Assembly (NCBI GenBank): GCA_030849805.1
Contig: JASANZ010002126.1
Coordinates: forward strand, 1-50,027
Reading direction: 5' to 3'
Origin: Sergeia podlipaevii
Taxonomy: Eukaryota; Euglenozoa; Kinetoplastea; Trypanosomatida; Trypanosomatidae
DNA length: 50,027 nucleotides
Of the stretch, positions 20,165-30,267 are shown one piece after another. Both the position numbers and the translations under genes were made by a program. The notes under the pieces were generated by a model. That model did not search any database and was not told the origin of the DNA. It was given only the letters and a program-made list of their open reading frames with translations. Within the stretch, counting starts at the first letter, position 1; every line of letters starts with the position of its first letter.

Positions 20165-21850
20165 TCACACCTTATTGCTAAACAAGAGGTGTTGCTTCTT
20201 GCGCTTAAGTGGTGCCATGGAACGAACTTTGTGGTAGGCGCGTAGTGTACTAGAGGCGAGAGCCCACCACTTGCGGCGCAGCACCATCGCGCCGTAGGTT
20301 TCGCGGGAGCTGACCCCCAACTGCTGTTGAAGCACGTTAAAGTACGCGGCGGAGTGAAGGCCTAGGCCCGTTGAACTATACAAGTCAGTTAACTGCGAAT
20401 TCCTCTCAATCAGCGCAGTCTCTGCTTCCCTCAAAGCCTGTGGAGTAGACGGCAGCTTCACACGCTCTGTGAAAGCGTAGGCCACAAAACGTGACTGTGC
20501 CTCCATAAGCAGTAGAGGCGGCAGCATCTCCTTCTGCATACCCACAAAGGCAAGGGAAGGATTGGCTGTCCACATCGTGCCAAGATACAGTCCCTTTGTG
20601 TCCGCAGCCTGTACACTACCTTCCTTGCTCGCCTGTGATGTGGCAGACGACAGCAACGGCCGAGTACCCTCCAGAACAACCCGCAGGTCCGAATGAAGAA
20701 ACGGGTAGCGCTGTGTGTAGCCTGTCGCACAGATAACTGCATCTACAGAATTCACAAAGATACCCTTGTCGACGTCCCCAGCGTTCACAGCGTGACTGGC
20801 GCGTTCCCCGCTCAAGGCACGATGGCGTGCCTCTTCCACCATATCCTCCACATGCACCGTCGCAGTTGGATCTGAGGCGAACAGGATACCTTTGCCCTCC
20901 GAACCCTTCGGGTACCCCACGCGCGGCACGTGGTTCAACTGCAAAGTGCGATACCGCAGCCAACGACGAATGAGCTCGTTTGTTCGGTGTGCGCCACGCT
21001 GCTGTCCAGGCGCCAGCCTAGCTACTGCATCTACCATAGTTGTTGCCCAGTCCGCAGCCGGCAATGTTCCCAGTGATGCATGCTCCCCAGTCTTCTTGGA
21101 GGCTTTCCCTGTCACCGTGGTGGGGCTACTAGGGGGGAAAGTTGGATAGTACTGCCTCCCATCTTCAAATGAAAGCCCCTGGCCCAGTGTCGTGCTGTGG
21201 TATACGTCAGCCCCGCATCTTTGCAGTTCGCTGCAGTAGTCATACGCTGACACGCCATCTCCTAGCACCACCACTCGCTTCCCATTGAAGAAACGAAAGT
21301 CCTTCACATGCGCCGCGTGGTATATATCGCCGCCTGCTGCTAGAAACGCAGAGAGTATCGATCCCTTGAGATCCTCAGGAAGACGTGGCTGCTGTGTTTG
21401 CCCAGTGCACACGCACACTTTGTCAAAGGACCACTCCATCACATCTCCATTCACAATGTTGATGGTGATTAGCTTCCACATTCCATCCTTGTCGTCCATA
21501 CGCACTGACTCGACCTTTGTGTTGAAACGCGTGAGGCCCAGCACCCCCTTGCGCTGCGCGTATGTGTCGAGGTAGTGCTGCATGGAAGTATGGTGCGGAA
21601 ACTGGGGGACGGTAAAGTCAAAGCGCACATCGCTGAAGGACATCAAGTCCTTGGGAAGAACACAGCGCATGGTTGGATACACAGGGGATACCGCACCACG
21701 ATCAGAGAAGAGGTCGCGGCTGTTGAAACTCCAGATGCCACCTGGTTTAGCCTCCAGCTCAAAGCAGGTCACCATCAGCCCACTCTGACGTAGCACTGTG
21801 GAAGCCACCATGCCGGCTGGGCCGCAGCCAATGACAGCGCATGACTGCAT
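20165..21850 (-). CDS. Flavin-containing monooxygenase-like protein
   Basis: Predicted to use FAD and NADPH to oxidise soft nucleophilic (N/S) substrates; the physiological substrate is not evident. The 561-residue product starts within a few residues of the FAD dinucleotide motif GCGPAG (8-13), has an NADPH-binding GDGVSA (about 197-202; the usual G-x-G-x-S/G), and an FMO-identifying stretch GDIYHAAHVKDFRFFNGK (about 174-191) with its conserved His just before the NADP motif. An insertion (about 220-345, Pro/Thr-rich, then basic) and a Lys-rich C-terminus are unusual. The frame stays open upstream to a TTG near 21925, but a splice-acceptor pattern at 21921-21955 and the ATG at 21848-21850 next to the FAD motif settle the start. 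Orientation and spacing are ordinary for the unit. Confidence 0.85.
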   Translation of the reverse strand: MQSCAVIGCGPAGMVASTVLRQSGLMVTCFELEAKPGGIWSFNSRDLFSDRGAVSPVYPTMRCVLPKDLMSFSDVRFDFTVPQFPHHTSMQHYLDTYAQRKGVLGLTRFNTKVESVRMDDKDGMWKLITINIVNGDVMEWSFDKVCVCTGQTQQPRLPEDLKGSILSAFLAAGGDIYHAAHVKDFRFFNGKRVVVLGDGVSAYDYCSELQRCGADVYHSTTLGQGLSFEDGRQYYPTFPPSSPTTVTGKASKKTGEHASLGTLPAADWATTMVDAVARLAPGQQRGAHRTNELIRRWLRYRTLQLNHVPRVGYPKGSEGKGILFASDPTATVHVEDMVEEARHRALSGERASHAVNAGDVDKGIFVNSVDAVICATGYTQRYPFLHSDLRVVLEGTRPLLSSATSQASKEGSVQAADTKGLYLGTMWTANPSLAFVGMQKEMLPPLLLMEAQSRFVAYAFTERVKLPSTPQALREAETALIERNSQLTDLYSSTGLGLHSAAYFNVLQQQLGVSSRETYGAMVLRRKWWALASSTLRAYHKVRSMAPLKRKKQHLLFSNKV

Positions 21851-22443
21851 TATGTGATTTATATTTATATATATGTGTGAATGGGCTTTGTGGAGTACTT
21901 CACCTAATGAATGCTCAGCACTCAAGAAGAACGCGAAAATTTAAAAAAAAAAAGAGAAGTCGCGCCACGCACTTTCTAGTAACACACGTTTCCACCTCTT
22001 TAGAGCAGAGCATGTACGTGACCGAGACGGAAGGAACAAACAAGTTAAATGAAGGAGAGAGAGAGAGAGACAGTGAGAAAGAAGAAAGTGGTAACAGTGA
22101 GAGCAACTATATATATATACACTCGACGGGACAGCAGTAACCTCATATCATCAGTCAAAATGTATATACACATGTGCGCATCAGGTTGGTGAATGAATAA
22201 GCTTCAAACGCATAAATGCTTTGTAGGTAATCCATGCTGCTTGTCGTTTATTTTTTGCTTTTCCGTGCACGCATGTATATAGAAGAGAAAAATAAAAGCA
22301 ATAATCAACGCCATAAATACAATGCCAACTACGTAATTTACATCATTCAAAAGCATCTCTCGCCAGAAAGAGAAAATGAAAAATAAAAAAAGGATAGAAG
22401 AGAAGCATGATTCGCAAAGTAGTACGTCAGTTTCCCTGCTGCC
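21851..22443. other. Intergenic spacer
   Basis: About 590 bp. Holds the acceptor site above, a GA-repeat tract (22056-22078), AT microsatellites (21862-21875, 22108-22118) and A-rich DNA. No gene seen. Confidence 0.4.
21921..21955 (-). promoter_or_regulatory. Predicted spliced-leader acceptor site for the FMO-like gene
   Basis: Minus strand: T-run (about 11 T), then a second pyrimidine stretch TTCTTG and the first AG at the complement of 21921-21922. This places the mRNA start 3' of any longer reading frame and supports the ATG at 21850. Confidence 0.5.
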
Positions 22444-24969
22444 TCATCGCCTGTCATTGAGGACTTCGCTATCCACGTCGAAGTACGCACCGACGCCGCA
22501 AAACTCACGCTGGTTCAATGCGGATGCCTCTGCGTACAACGCACCCGTTACCCCAATCAGCCGGCGCATAGTCGCATAACGTTCCTCCAGCACAGAAGGC
22601 TGAGGCTGGATGTAGCTGCTGCTGTCCTTAAAGCAGAACTTCTTCACTTCCATGCCAGTCACAAAGGGCACAAACATGCAAGCGTCACGAAGCTTCTCAA
22701 GCAACGTGCTACGCTCCCGCTCCTCTTCGGTAGGCCCTGATGGCTCTCCGTTTCTCCGTCTTCCGCTTGCAGACCCCTTCGTCGGCAAGGGGATAATAGG
22801 TGGGGTAGGAGGCCGTCTCTTCTTCGCCTGCAGCGCGAGTTTCTCGCGGAACCTTAGCCCATTCTTGTCCGGTGCTGCATACAGCACCCACACCTCCGCA
22901 TTCTCGCCGGCATGAAGCGCGGCCTCACCAGCATATGTGGCGGTCTCAGAATCGAAGGACAGGAAGCAGAGCAGCTCCCTTCCGTACGCAGGGAAAGAGG
23001 AAGAAGTGGGCGGAGGAGAGCCAGCACCGCCCTCTCCTTCGCCATCCCGCTGCTGCGCAGTAGCACTGACCACCGCCACAGCCGCTACGTTGCTACACGA
23101 TGGCATGACAACAAAGCGCCGCACACCGACAGGCACCTGTGCAGACAATGGGCTCATGAGGCGGCATATCGAGGGAGATAAATGCTGCCGAGGCAGGTGA
23201 GCATTAGCGTTGGGCACAAAGTTCACCATTACTTGATAAAAGACGATGGGAACGTAAGGGTCCTGGGAAATGTCAGGGCTATACGGATCTGTGCGTATCT
23301 TGCGTGCGCCGATGACGACGGAATAGAAGCCGCACTGGGGCACCATCACCGTGAAAGTCTCCAGCTGAGTGCTCTCTTCCCGCTGGTGCCAGGTCCAGTG
23401 CGGGTCCAACGGTGACACACCGGAAAAATCCTCTGGTAAGTCTATTAAGGTGCCAGAGTACACCGCGCAGCACAACTCGGTGTCTGCAGGGCTCTCGTTC
23501 TTGAGGGTAATGTAGAAGGGCGTGCTGCGAGCAGAGAAGCTGCTCTTCCGGCGCTGGGATACAAGACTAACAGAAAAACGAAAGCTATCGTGTGCCAAGC
23601 GTGGTGCTACCTCCCAAGACATGCGACTCGGCAACCGCGTCAACAGTGCGTGGCGCGGCTCTTGTGGGTAGTGTGTAAAGTAAAAATGCATTGGGTTGCA
23701 CATGAAGTAGAACTCCTCTACAGCCCGACGGCGTACTGAGAGACGGGGTGGCTTGTCGACACACATCACCTCCACCCCGGCAGGCAATTCATCCTGTGGA
23801 GGTGGAACTGCAGCAACGGAGACAGTTTCCTTTTTGCTCTTACCTCCAGCAGCAGCTGCGGCTGAAGCTGACGTCGCAGCAGCACCAGCAGTTGATGCTA
23901 ATGCCGGCGTCACATCCGCAGCATCTGCAGGTATCACTGGTGCCCGCAGTGGCCCTGCATACACGGAGGCTGCAATGTCGACAAGGTAACTCTTGCCCTC
24001 TACGCACACAACGTTCCAGTACCACTCAAAGGACTCCTCAGTAGCAATACCTTTGAGGTAGCCTGCCACTACCGAGCCGGGCCCCAGACCTGCACAATCC
24101 AACATCCTCGAGTACAGCAAGGCCACCTGGCGCGGCGTCACTCGTCGTGTCCCTAGTGCGTCCACAATAGGGTCCGCTGGCACCTCGACCGCTGCTTGCT
24201 CCCCCGCCAACTGTTGGTGCTGCTGCTGCTGCGCAGTGCGTACGTCCTTTTTCGAGCCGTCACGCTTCCGGTCACCCTTTGCAGCTGCTGCAGAGGCCTT
24301 CCCACCCCCTTTGCTGCCGTTTGCTGCCGCTCCGCCAGCACCATCCGCCCCAGCCTCCATGCGCATTCTCGCCTCCGCAATGGCGTCACGCTCAAGTATG
24401 ACGGTGAAGTGTGTGCAGATCCACATGTACAGGCAGCGTGCTTTCATCATAGCGCACTGCGACCGGGTCTGTCTCCATGTCACCTGCTGGAAAGGAGCCA
24501 CCACACGCGCGGTGACTTCGACCACATCAGTGAGGCCAGCGAGAGACCCAACAGCATGGCAATGGGCGTCAGCAGCGTTACGGCCAGCCTCCGCGCATCC
24601 CCACCCCGCATCCTCGCATGTGATGTCCTGTTGATCCGCACCACTCGTTCGCTTTGCTTGATTCTTTGGTGCTTTATCAGTGGCGGCTTCATGTTGGGTA
24701 TCACGGGAGTGGCCAGCTCCAGACTGTATTGCGGCTGCTGCCTCCGTCCTCGTCTGGGACTCACGCTCAATGGAGAAGCCGAAGTGTCGCACGTAGTCGC
24801 CATATCGGGACAGTTGCACCTCTGCGACACTAGGACTTGGAGCGGTTGCGGTGTACTCCTGAAACAAAGCCGCGCCAAACTTCAGAAGAGGCGTTACTGC
24901 ATCCATAGCAGTGCTTGACGCAGCGGGCTGAGACTTGCCCGCTGCCGACTTTCGAGAGACCATTTTCAT
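22444..24969 (-). CDS. Transglutaminase-fold protein of the KY/CYK3 type, catalytic residues apparently lost
   Basis: An 841-residue protein with a divergent transglutaminase-like core interrupted by low-complexity insertions. The N-terminal part has the 'KARxxxxWI' helix (KARCLYMWICTHF, 176-188); after an Ala/Gly/Lys-rich insertion (about 205-262) the core resumes with RRVTPRQVALLYSRMLDCAGL and VAGYLKG (275-307), FEWYWNVVCVEGKSYLVDI (314-332), and after a second Ala-rich insertion the KY-type strand FYFMCNPMHFYFTHYPQEPRH (420-440). In active enzymes the catalytic Cys lies in the first segment and His in 'HxWN'; here the aligned positions read Pro/Arg/Gln and Trp, while the Asp is kept. So it is probably an inactive scaffold, as with yeast cytokinesis protein Cyk3. 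The C-terminal 350 residues are unassigned. Start: first ATG (24967-24969); a second ATG is two codons in. Confidence 0.65.
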   Translation of the reverse strand: MKMVSRKSAAGKSQPAASSTAMDAVTPLLKFGAALFQEYTATAPSPSVAEVQLSRYGDYVRHFGFSIERESQTRTEAAAAIQSGAGHSRDTQHEAATDKAPKNQAKRTSGADQQDITCEDAGWGCAEAGRNAADAHCHAVGSLAGLTDVVEVTARVVAPFQQVTWRQTRSQCAMMKARCLYMWICTHFTVILERDAIAEARMRMEAGADGAGGAAANGSKGGGKASAAAAKGDRKRDGSKKDVRTAQQQQHQQLAGEQAAVEVPADPIVDALGTRRVTPRQVALLYSRMLDCAGLGPGSVVAGYLKGIATEESFEWYWNVVCVEGKSYLVDIAASVYAGPLRAPVIPADAADVTPALASTAGAAATSASAAAAAGGKSKKETVSVAAVPPPQDELPAGVEVMCVDKPPRLSVRRRAVEEFYFMCNPMHFYFTHYPQEPRHALLTRLPSRMSWEVAPRLAHDSFRFSVSLVSQRRKSSFSARSTPFYITLKNESPADTELCCAVYSGTLIDLPEDFSGVSPLDPHWTWHQREESTQLETFTVMVPQCGFYSVVIGARKIRTDPYSPDISQDPYVPIVFYQVMVNFVPNANAHLPRQHLSPSICRLMSPLSAQVPVGVRRFVVMPSCSNVAAVAVVSATAQQRDGEGEGGAGSPPPTSSSFPAYGRELLCFLSFDSETATYAGEAALHAGENAEVWVLYAAPDKNGLRFREKLALQAKKRRPPTPPIIPLPTKGSASGRRRNGEPSGPTEEERERSTLLEKLRDACMFVPFVTGMEVKKFCFKDSSSYIQPQPSVLEERYATMRRLIGVTGALYAEASALNQREFCGVGAYFDVDSEVLNDRR

Positions 24970-25223
24970 AGCGCCTCACTAAGTATTTAAATAAATATGT
25001 AATACCTCTCTCTCTCTAAAAGCACAAGTGCAATTATAAACGTTCAATATACGTTGGAATGTAAGGCTATAGCTCCACCAGGTAGTCCTTTCGCTACTTC
25101 CTTTCGATACACGAATATATATTTCACTGGATGCGATCCAGTGATAGTGTGTGTGTGTGCTAGAGACTCACCAGTACAAGACAAAGAAAAAAGATTAAAG
25201 TGGTGGGTGAAAAAGAGGGAGTG

Positions 25224-25258
<35 letters not shown>

Positions 25259-26305
25259 TATACAGTGAAAGGACGCCACATATCAAGAAAAACAGTCATG
25301 TCATATCTTTAATAGGGAGTGCATAGTGCTTTAGTTCTTCCTTTTTTTCATCAAAAACTTTTCGGAAAACATCTTTGCTTTGTGTGCCTCAAAAAAAAAA
25401 AAAAAAATCACGCTTCTACCAACAAACACATACAAAGAGTAAGAAATCACCGCGCACAACCAAGAACAAAGAGAAACGACTACCCAAAGCATATAAAACA
25501 AACACATACATATTTAGATAGATGCATCTTGATGCGGAAGCAGCAGACAGCAATATCTATTTGCAGTAAAGCTCAGGTGGAACTTTCGCCTTCGTCATAT
25601 ACACTTATTTTGATTATTACCTTCCTCCTCCCTCCCCCCCCCAGCTTCCTTAACGGGAAGGCTGTTCTTCAGTTCAGCGTTCTATCGCTGCTTGAAAAAA
25701 AAGGTGGGAGAAAAAAAACATTTAAAACGCGGTACCTCAAAAAAAAAAGGAGGATACTGGCAAAAACCAACCTGAGGCAGTTGGTTCCAAAACAAAGTCT
25801 ATGTATCTATATGCTTTCCTGCAACTATTGTGACCGCACCACACAAATTCGTTTCCTAGTCTCCCCTCCCCCCTCCTTTCATCTCCTGAAATACACACGC
25901 ATACAGGATGCCACACCTCAGTGTGCTTACAAGGGAGGCAGTAACAATCAGCCTGTGTTACAATCAATAAAAAGCACAGCATAGCCTCTTCCGAGAAAAA
26001 AAAAAAACTTGCATTGCAGGTGTTTAAAAAAGAGAGAAAGAAAGAAAAGGAAAAGGAAAAGGGAGCGCATGCCTGAGCCGCAGCTTCACTCCCAGAACCG
26101 CTTTGCACAGCACTCCCACACACAGCAACACACATATACACGTTATGGTTCTCCAACCTGCTTTCTCTCGTTCTCCTCACTTCAGTATTATTATTATTTT
26201 AAAAATAATAATAAATCAAAGAAGAATGGGGAAGAAAAAGGTGTGAGACCAAATAAGAGAGTATCCACCGTTACCCTCTCTACTCCCAAGCTCACTCATG
26301 CACGC
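24970..26305. other. Long intergenic spacer
   Basis: About 1.3 kb. Contains a 32-bp (TG)n tract at 25226-25257, A-runs (25391-25406, 25738-25748, 25995-26006), a C-run near 25633 and GA-rich DNA near 26030-26060. The 221-codon plus-strand frame at 25319-25984 is low-complexity and rejected. Confidence 0.4.
25226..25257. repeat. (TG)n microsatellite
   Basis: A perfect TG tract of 32 bp in the spacer 5' of the KY/CYK3-like gene. Confidence 0.95.
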
Positions 26306-27253
26306 TTACTTGCTAGGAAGCACAGCAGCATCGATGATCTCCGGAGACGGGAGCACTTCCGTATGTTTTCTATGACGCATCTGCGCATACGTGAACATCA
26401 TCAGCTCGAACGAGTAAATCTGTGTTGCTTTGCTGATCACGCTGCGTAGCAACTGCGGGGCAAGACCCTTGTAGAACCCTAAGAAGCCATCTGAATTGTA
26501 GACATGAGCCACAGTTGGCCAGAAACGTGTGTAGTCGTGCTTCCCTGTCACCTTGTTCACAGTGCGAAGATGGTTCATGACGACATTATAAGGGTACGCA
26601 ATGCTGGTTGCCGTGAGCTTGGCGACCATCGTCAGCGACACCATCATCGCCGACGCCCAGAAGAAGCTGCGGTCTGCAAAGCCGCCCTCATGAGTGATGC
26701 GCTTGAGCAGCTCATACACCGTCCAGAAGAGACCTTCCTCCACAAAGCGACCTGCAATGTTGGTCACTGTGCCACGGTAGAAGCCCCGCACACCATCACG
26801 CCGCATCACGTCGCAAAACACATCGCGGATTGTGAGCTTGTCATCTACCTGTACGCGCGTGCGCACCAGAAAGAGCGGGGCGAGCGTGAGGTTGGTGGTA
26901 CTAACTGCACCGAACGCACAGAGCATTGGTCGTATCTCCTCATTAACGCCAAGGTCCGTGAGCTCGTTCTTGAGGAAGCGGTATGTGGGTAAATACACGG
27001 CGTTCGACGGCATAGACGCCATGATGTTCGCTCCGAGACCGCGGCTAAAGGCATGAAATAAACCTTCGTCGAAGAGTTCCTTAGAAGTCGTCAAGAGACT
27101 CTTGTGTGTCTTTCCAGTAGCAGAGCGGCCTGCAGACAGCCGCACACGGATAGTGTCGAGTGGGTTCGTGACGCACGTCGAGCACACCCCTGCGAAGGCT
27201 CCAGCAAAAACAGATGCAAAGTTATCGCGTCCATCCTTCGCAGAGACAGTCAT
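26306..27253 (-). CDS. Mitochondrial carrier family (SLC25) protein
   Basis: Inner-membrane solute carrier of the three-repeat, six-helix type; substrate not identifiable from motifs. The 315-residue length is typical. Repeat 1 keeps the signature PxDxxR (PLDTIR, 31-36). Repeat 2 reads PLFLVR (126-131) and repeat 3 PYNVVM (221-226), so the acidic residue is lost in both and the basic residue in repeat 3. This weakens the matrix salt-bridge network and suggests an atypical member. Gly-rich helix starts (GAFAGVCST) and 'GFYRG / GFYKGL' motifs at 157-160 and 260-263 confirm the fold. The ATG at 27251-27253 is the only one near the first helix. Confidence 0.9.
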   Translation of the reverse strand: MTVSAKDGRDNFASVFAGAFAGVCSTCVTNPLDTIRVRLSAGRSATGKTHKSLLTTSKELFDEGLFHAFSRGLGANIMASMPSNAVYLPTYRFLKNELTDLGVNEEIRPMLCAFGAVSTTNLTLAPLFLVRTRVQVDDKLTIRDVFCDVMRRDGVRGFYRGTVTNIAGRFVEEGLFWTVYELLKRITHEGGFADRSFFWASAMMVSLTMVAKLTATSIAYPYNVVMNHLRTVNKVTGKHDYTRFWPTVAHVYNSDGFLGFYKGLAPQLLRSVISKATQIYSFELMMFTYAQMRHRKHTEVLPSPEIIDAAVLPSK

Positions 27254-27310
27254 CGCGTGTGTGTATGTATGTGTGTATGTATGATAATGTGAAAAACTGT
27301 TCTACGCAAG

Positions 27311-27345
<35 letters not shown>

Positions 27346-27996
27346 GATGCGTAGAGCAAAAGGAACCTATATTCCAAAGTCGCACGTTTTTTTTTTTTTT
27401 TTTCACTAGCGATATCACCAAGTGAGCAGCAAGTAGGGAGTAGAAGAAGCAACAAGTTTAGAGATGAACATATACCCCACTGTGTAGGGGACTCGCTGAA
27501 TCCTTAGCATTCATTCCTTTTCTACTGGACTGATATATTTATTGTTGTTTTGAGTGCATACTGGTGTTTGCAATACTGATCTGGTTGTGCGCATATGCTA
27601 GTTGCACTAACAACTGTGGTATTCACAACCAAGTAAAAAAAAAAAAAAAAAAATCATTCATCTTTCTTTTTCAGTGTGCGTTGTTGATTTTTTTTACTAT
27701 TTTTATTATTAGGAGAAGAAAACTTCCACAAACGGCTCATTTAAACAAAAAAAATACTTAAGCGAATCATTCAAGTTAAAGAAAAGAATATTGAATCAGA
27801 TAGGAAAATCCCAAAAGTCGTCCGCCGGGTATATGAACAAGTAGAGAAGAAAGAAGCAAGACACACCTCACTTTTTTTGTTTGTGTGTGTGCTATACCTC
27901 TGCGTATCAGTGACGTGGCATCAGTTCCTCAAAGAGAGCCCCCTCGCCCCCTCTCCCTCTCCTCCCCGCCCAAGCGCACACACAAGAAGAAATAGA
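27254..27996. other. Intergenic spacer
   Basis: About 740 bp. AT microsatellite (27311-27345), a T-run of 17 (27387-27403), an A-run of 19 (27635-27653) and T-rich DNA. No gene seen. Confidence 0.4.
27311..27345. repeat. (TA)n microsatellite
   Basis: TA tract interrupted once by a C, just upstream of the carrier gene. Confidence 0.9.
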
Positions 27997-30267
27997 TTAG
28001 TGTTTCTTGACCCTCTTGCGGTGACGACTCTTTTTGTTAGACACCTTGCCATCACCGTGCTTGAACGGAGTGCGGCCCTTCTCCTCGCGCTGTGCCGCCC
28101 TGCGATCGCGGATGGACTCCCTGACCTTCTTCTTCTTCAGTTTCTTCACCAAGCCTGCCTGGATCTTCTTCTCCGACTTCTTGCGTTGCTCCTTGGCCTT
28201 GGCCTTCACCTTTTCAGCCTCCTGTGCCTTGCGCTCGCGCTCGACACGGCGCGTCTTCTTCTGGCGATGCAAGATGTCCATCTCCTCCCGTTCAAGATTG
28301 GAGAGTTCGTTCTGGAAACGGTTGATGGTCACCTCGGCCTCCTTCTCAAAGTTCTCACGCTCCTCCTGCGCTCTCTTGCGGCTTTCCTGACGGCTCAGAA
28401 TCCACTCCTTCTTCGGCTTCGCGATGATAGTATCAAGGAAAGTGTCGCTCTTGCCGTATCGCTTCTCAGCCTCGGCAATCTTCTGCTCCAACTGCTCAGC
28501 CGCAAGCTGTGCACGCACTTGCTGAAAAACGCCGTCGATATCGGCAGTAGCCTTCTTGAGTTGCTCTGGGGGTACATCGCGGCGCTTGACGGAAGCCACC
28601 TGATGCTCGTTGATAGCGCCACTCACAGCTAGAATCTTGCGCATAATATCCGAGTCCTCGACCTCGTGCACGAGCGAGACTGCAGTGCCCACTTCGCCAA
28701 TACGTGCGGTACGGCCAACGCGGTGGATGTACGCAGTCAGCGTCGGGGGCAGATCAAAATTAATGACAGTGGTGACATCCTTAATGTCAAGACCCCTAGA
28801 GGCCACATCCGTAGTGATGAGGTAGTGCACCTCGTTAGAGGCAAACTTCTGCATTGCGCTGAAGCGTTCCTCTTGGGTCTGGTTGCCCTGCACCTCAGCC
28901 GCAGCGAGGCCTAACACATTGAACAGCACGGCTAGACGGTGAGTAGTGGTACGATAGCGACAGAAGATCATCGTCTTTGTGTTAAAGTACGCCTGGCAAA
29001 GGGCCACAACATAGCGAGACTTGATCTTTGTGATGTGTTCCTGTTCCCCGCCTTGCTCCTGGCCAGCACCGCTCAGAACCTTCTCCTGGCGCGCAGCTTC
29101 ACGCAGACGCTTCGACCTGATGCGCTTCTCTTTTTCGCCCCCCTCTTCCTCACCCTGTGGCTCCTCTGCGGCATCAGGGGCACCCGCTGATGTCCGAATG
29201 CGCACAAACTGCTGCCGGAGTTTAGACTGCAGCGCCACGTGTCCAATGTCCACATTTGTGGGCTTGTAGAGGTGCTCTACAGCAAATTCATCCACCTCCT
29301 CCGTCATCGTGGCGGAGAACATGAGCACCTGGCGCGTTTCTACAGGCACATGGTTGAGAACATCCAGCACCTGGTCCCGCAGCACCGTGGTGAGCATCTT
29401 GTCGCACTCGTCAAGCACGAGCACCTCTACGCCGGTAAGATCGAGACCCGCTCCCTTCTTGAAGTTATGTACAAAGTCCACCAGGCGACCAGGAGTGGCA
29501 ATCAGCACATCTGGCGCGGCATCCAGCATGGCCTCCTGTGCCGATGGCGCCACGCCACCGATAGCAAGTCCTACTGTGAGTCCTGTAGTGAACTGTAGCA
29601 GCTGCTGCAGCATGCTCTGGCACTGCACGCCCAGCTCGCGTGTGGGGAGAAGCACAACGGCACGAATGAACCGTCGCTTGCTGTGCAGCATCGCAGCCTT
29701 CTGCGGAGGGCGTGTGAGAAGCATGTGGGCAAGGGGAAGTAAGAAAGCTGCCGTCTTGCCAGAGCCGGTCACTGCCCGCGCGCACACATCAGTGCCACCC
29801 AGAACAGCTGGGATGGCCTCCGCCTGCACCGGCGTGGGCGAAATAAACCCCAAGTGAGAGACAGCACGGACGAGTGCCTTGCAGAGGCCCAGCTCCAGCC
29901 ACATGACAGCATCCTGGGTCTGCTCACTGCCCGCGATGTTACGGCGCATCACGATGGACTCTCCAGGTACGTCAGCAGCCGAGAGAAGAGGATCCTCGTC
30001 ATAAGCGCTGACGCCGCTCCGTGCTGCGGGAGCATCACAGGACTGCTTGCGAGGAGCGCGTCGAGCTCCAGTCAAGTCACTAAAAAAAGAATCCGTTTCC
30101 TCGGACATAGCGTCACCCGCGCCAAGAGAAGCGTAAGAGTCGCCAGCGCCGTGACGTGAGAAGCCTCTACCAGCTCCTCGTCCCCAGTTCCCTCGAGCGC
30201 GGCCGCCGCCCCTGCTGCCACCTCCCCTGCCACCTCTGCTGCTGCCGCCACCTCGTCCAATTGCCAT
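27997..30267 (-). CDS. DEAD-box-type ATP-dependent RNA helicase, DRS1/DDX27-like, with a DECD box
   Basis: Probable nucleolar helicase for large ribosomal subunit assembly. The 756-residue protein opens with an RGG-rich tail (4-36), then has the Q motif (FISPTPVQ, 141-148), motif I AVTGSGKT (165-172), Ia PTRELG (208-213), Ib TPGR (258-261), motif II DECD (286-289), III SAT (318-320), V TDVASRGLD (486-494) and VI HRVGRTARIG (515-524). An acidic then basic insertion (about 358-412) separates the two RecA domains, as in Drs1-type helicases. The C-terminus (about 560-756) is a Lys/Arg/Glu-rich coiled helix ending in KKxxRHRKRV-type nucleolar signals. DECD is normal in the UAP56/Sub2 mRNA-export family but not here. 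Everything else (RGG head, insertion, basic tail) fits DRS1. The ATG at 30265-30267 is first in frame. Confidence 0.9.
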   Translation of the reverse strand: MAIGRGGGSSRGGRGGGSRGGGRARGNWGRGAGRGFSRHGAGDSYASLGAGDAMSEETDSFFSDLTGARRAPRKQSCDAPAARSGVSAYDEDPLLSAADVPGESIVMRRNIAGSEQTQDAVMWLELGLCKALVRAVSHLGFISPTPVQAEAIPAVLGGTDVCARAVTGSGKTAAFLLPLAHMLLTRPPQKAAMLHSKRRFIRAVVLLPTRELGVQCQSMLQQLLQFTTGLTVGLAIGGVAPSAQEAMLDAAPDVLIATPGRLVDFVHNFKKGAGLDLTGVEVLVLDECDKMLTTVLRDQVLDVLNHVPVETRQVLMFSATMTEEVDEFAVEHLYKPTNVDIGHVALQSKLRQQFVRIRTSAGAPDAAEEPQGEEEGGEKEKRIRSKRLREAARQEKVLSGAGQEQGGEQEHITKIKSRYVVALCQAYFNTKTMIFCRYRTTTHRLAVLFNVLGLAAAEVQGNQTQEERFSAMQKFASNEVHYLITTDVASRGLDIKDVTTVINFDLPPTLTAYIHRVGRTARIGEVGTAVSLVHEVEDSDIMRKILAVSGAINEHQVASVKRRDVPPEQLKKATADIDGVFQQVRAQLAAEQLEQKIAEAEKRYGKSDTFLDTIIAKPKKEWILSRQESRKRAQEERENFEKEAEVTINRFQNELSNLEREEMDILHRQKKTRRVERERKAQEAEKVKAKAKEQRKKSEKKIQAGLVKKLKKKKVRESIRDRRAAQREEKGRTPFKHGDGKVSNKKSRHRKRVKKH

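Noticed and set aside
25319..25984. 221-codon plus-strand frame
   Set aside because: Opposite to the transcription unit, low-complexity, Lys/Ser-rich, driven by A-runs and C-runs; no domain.
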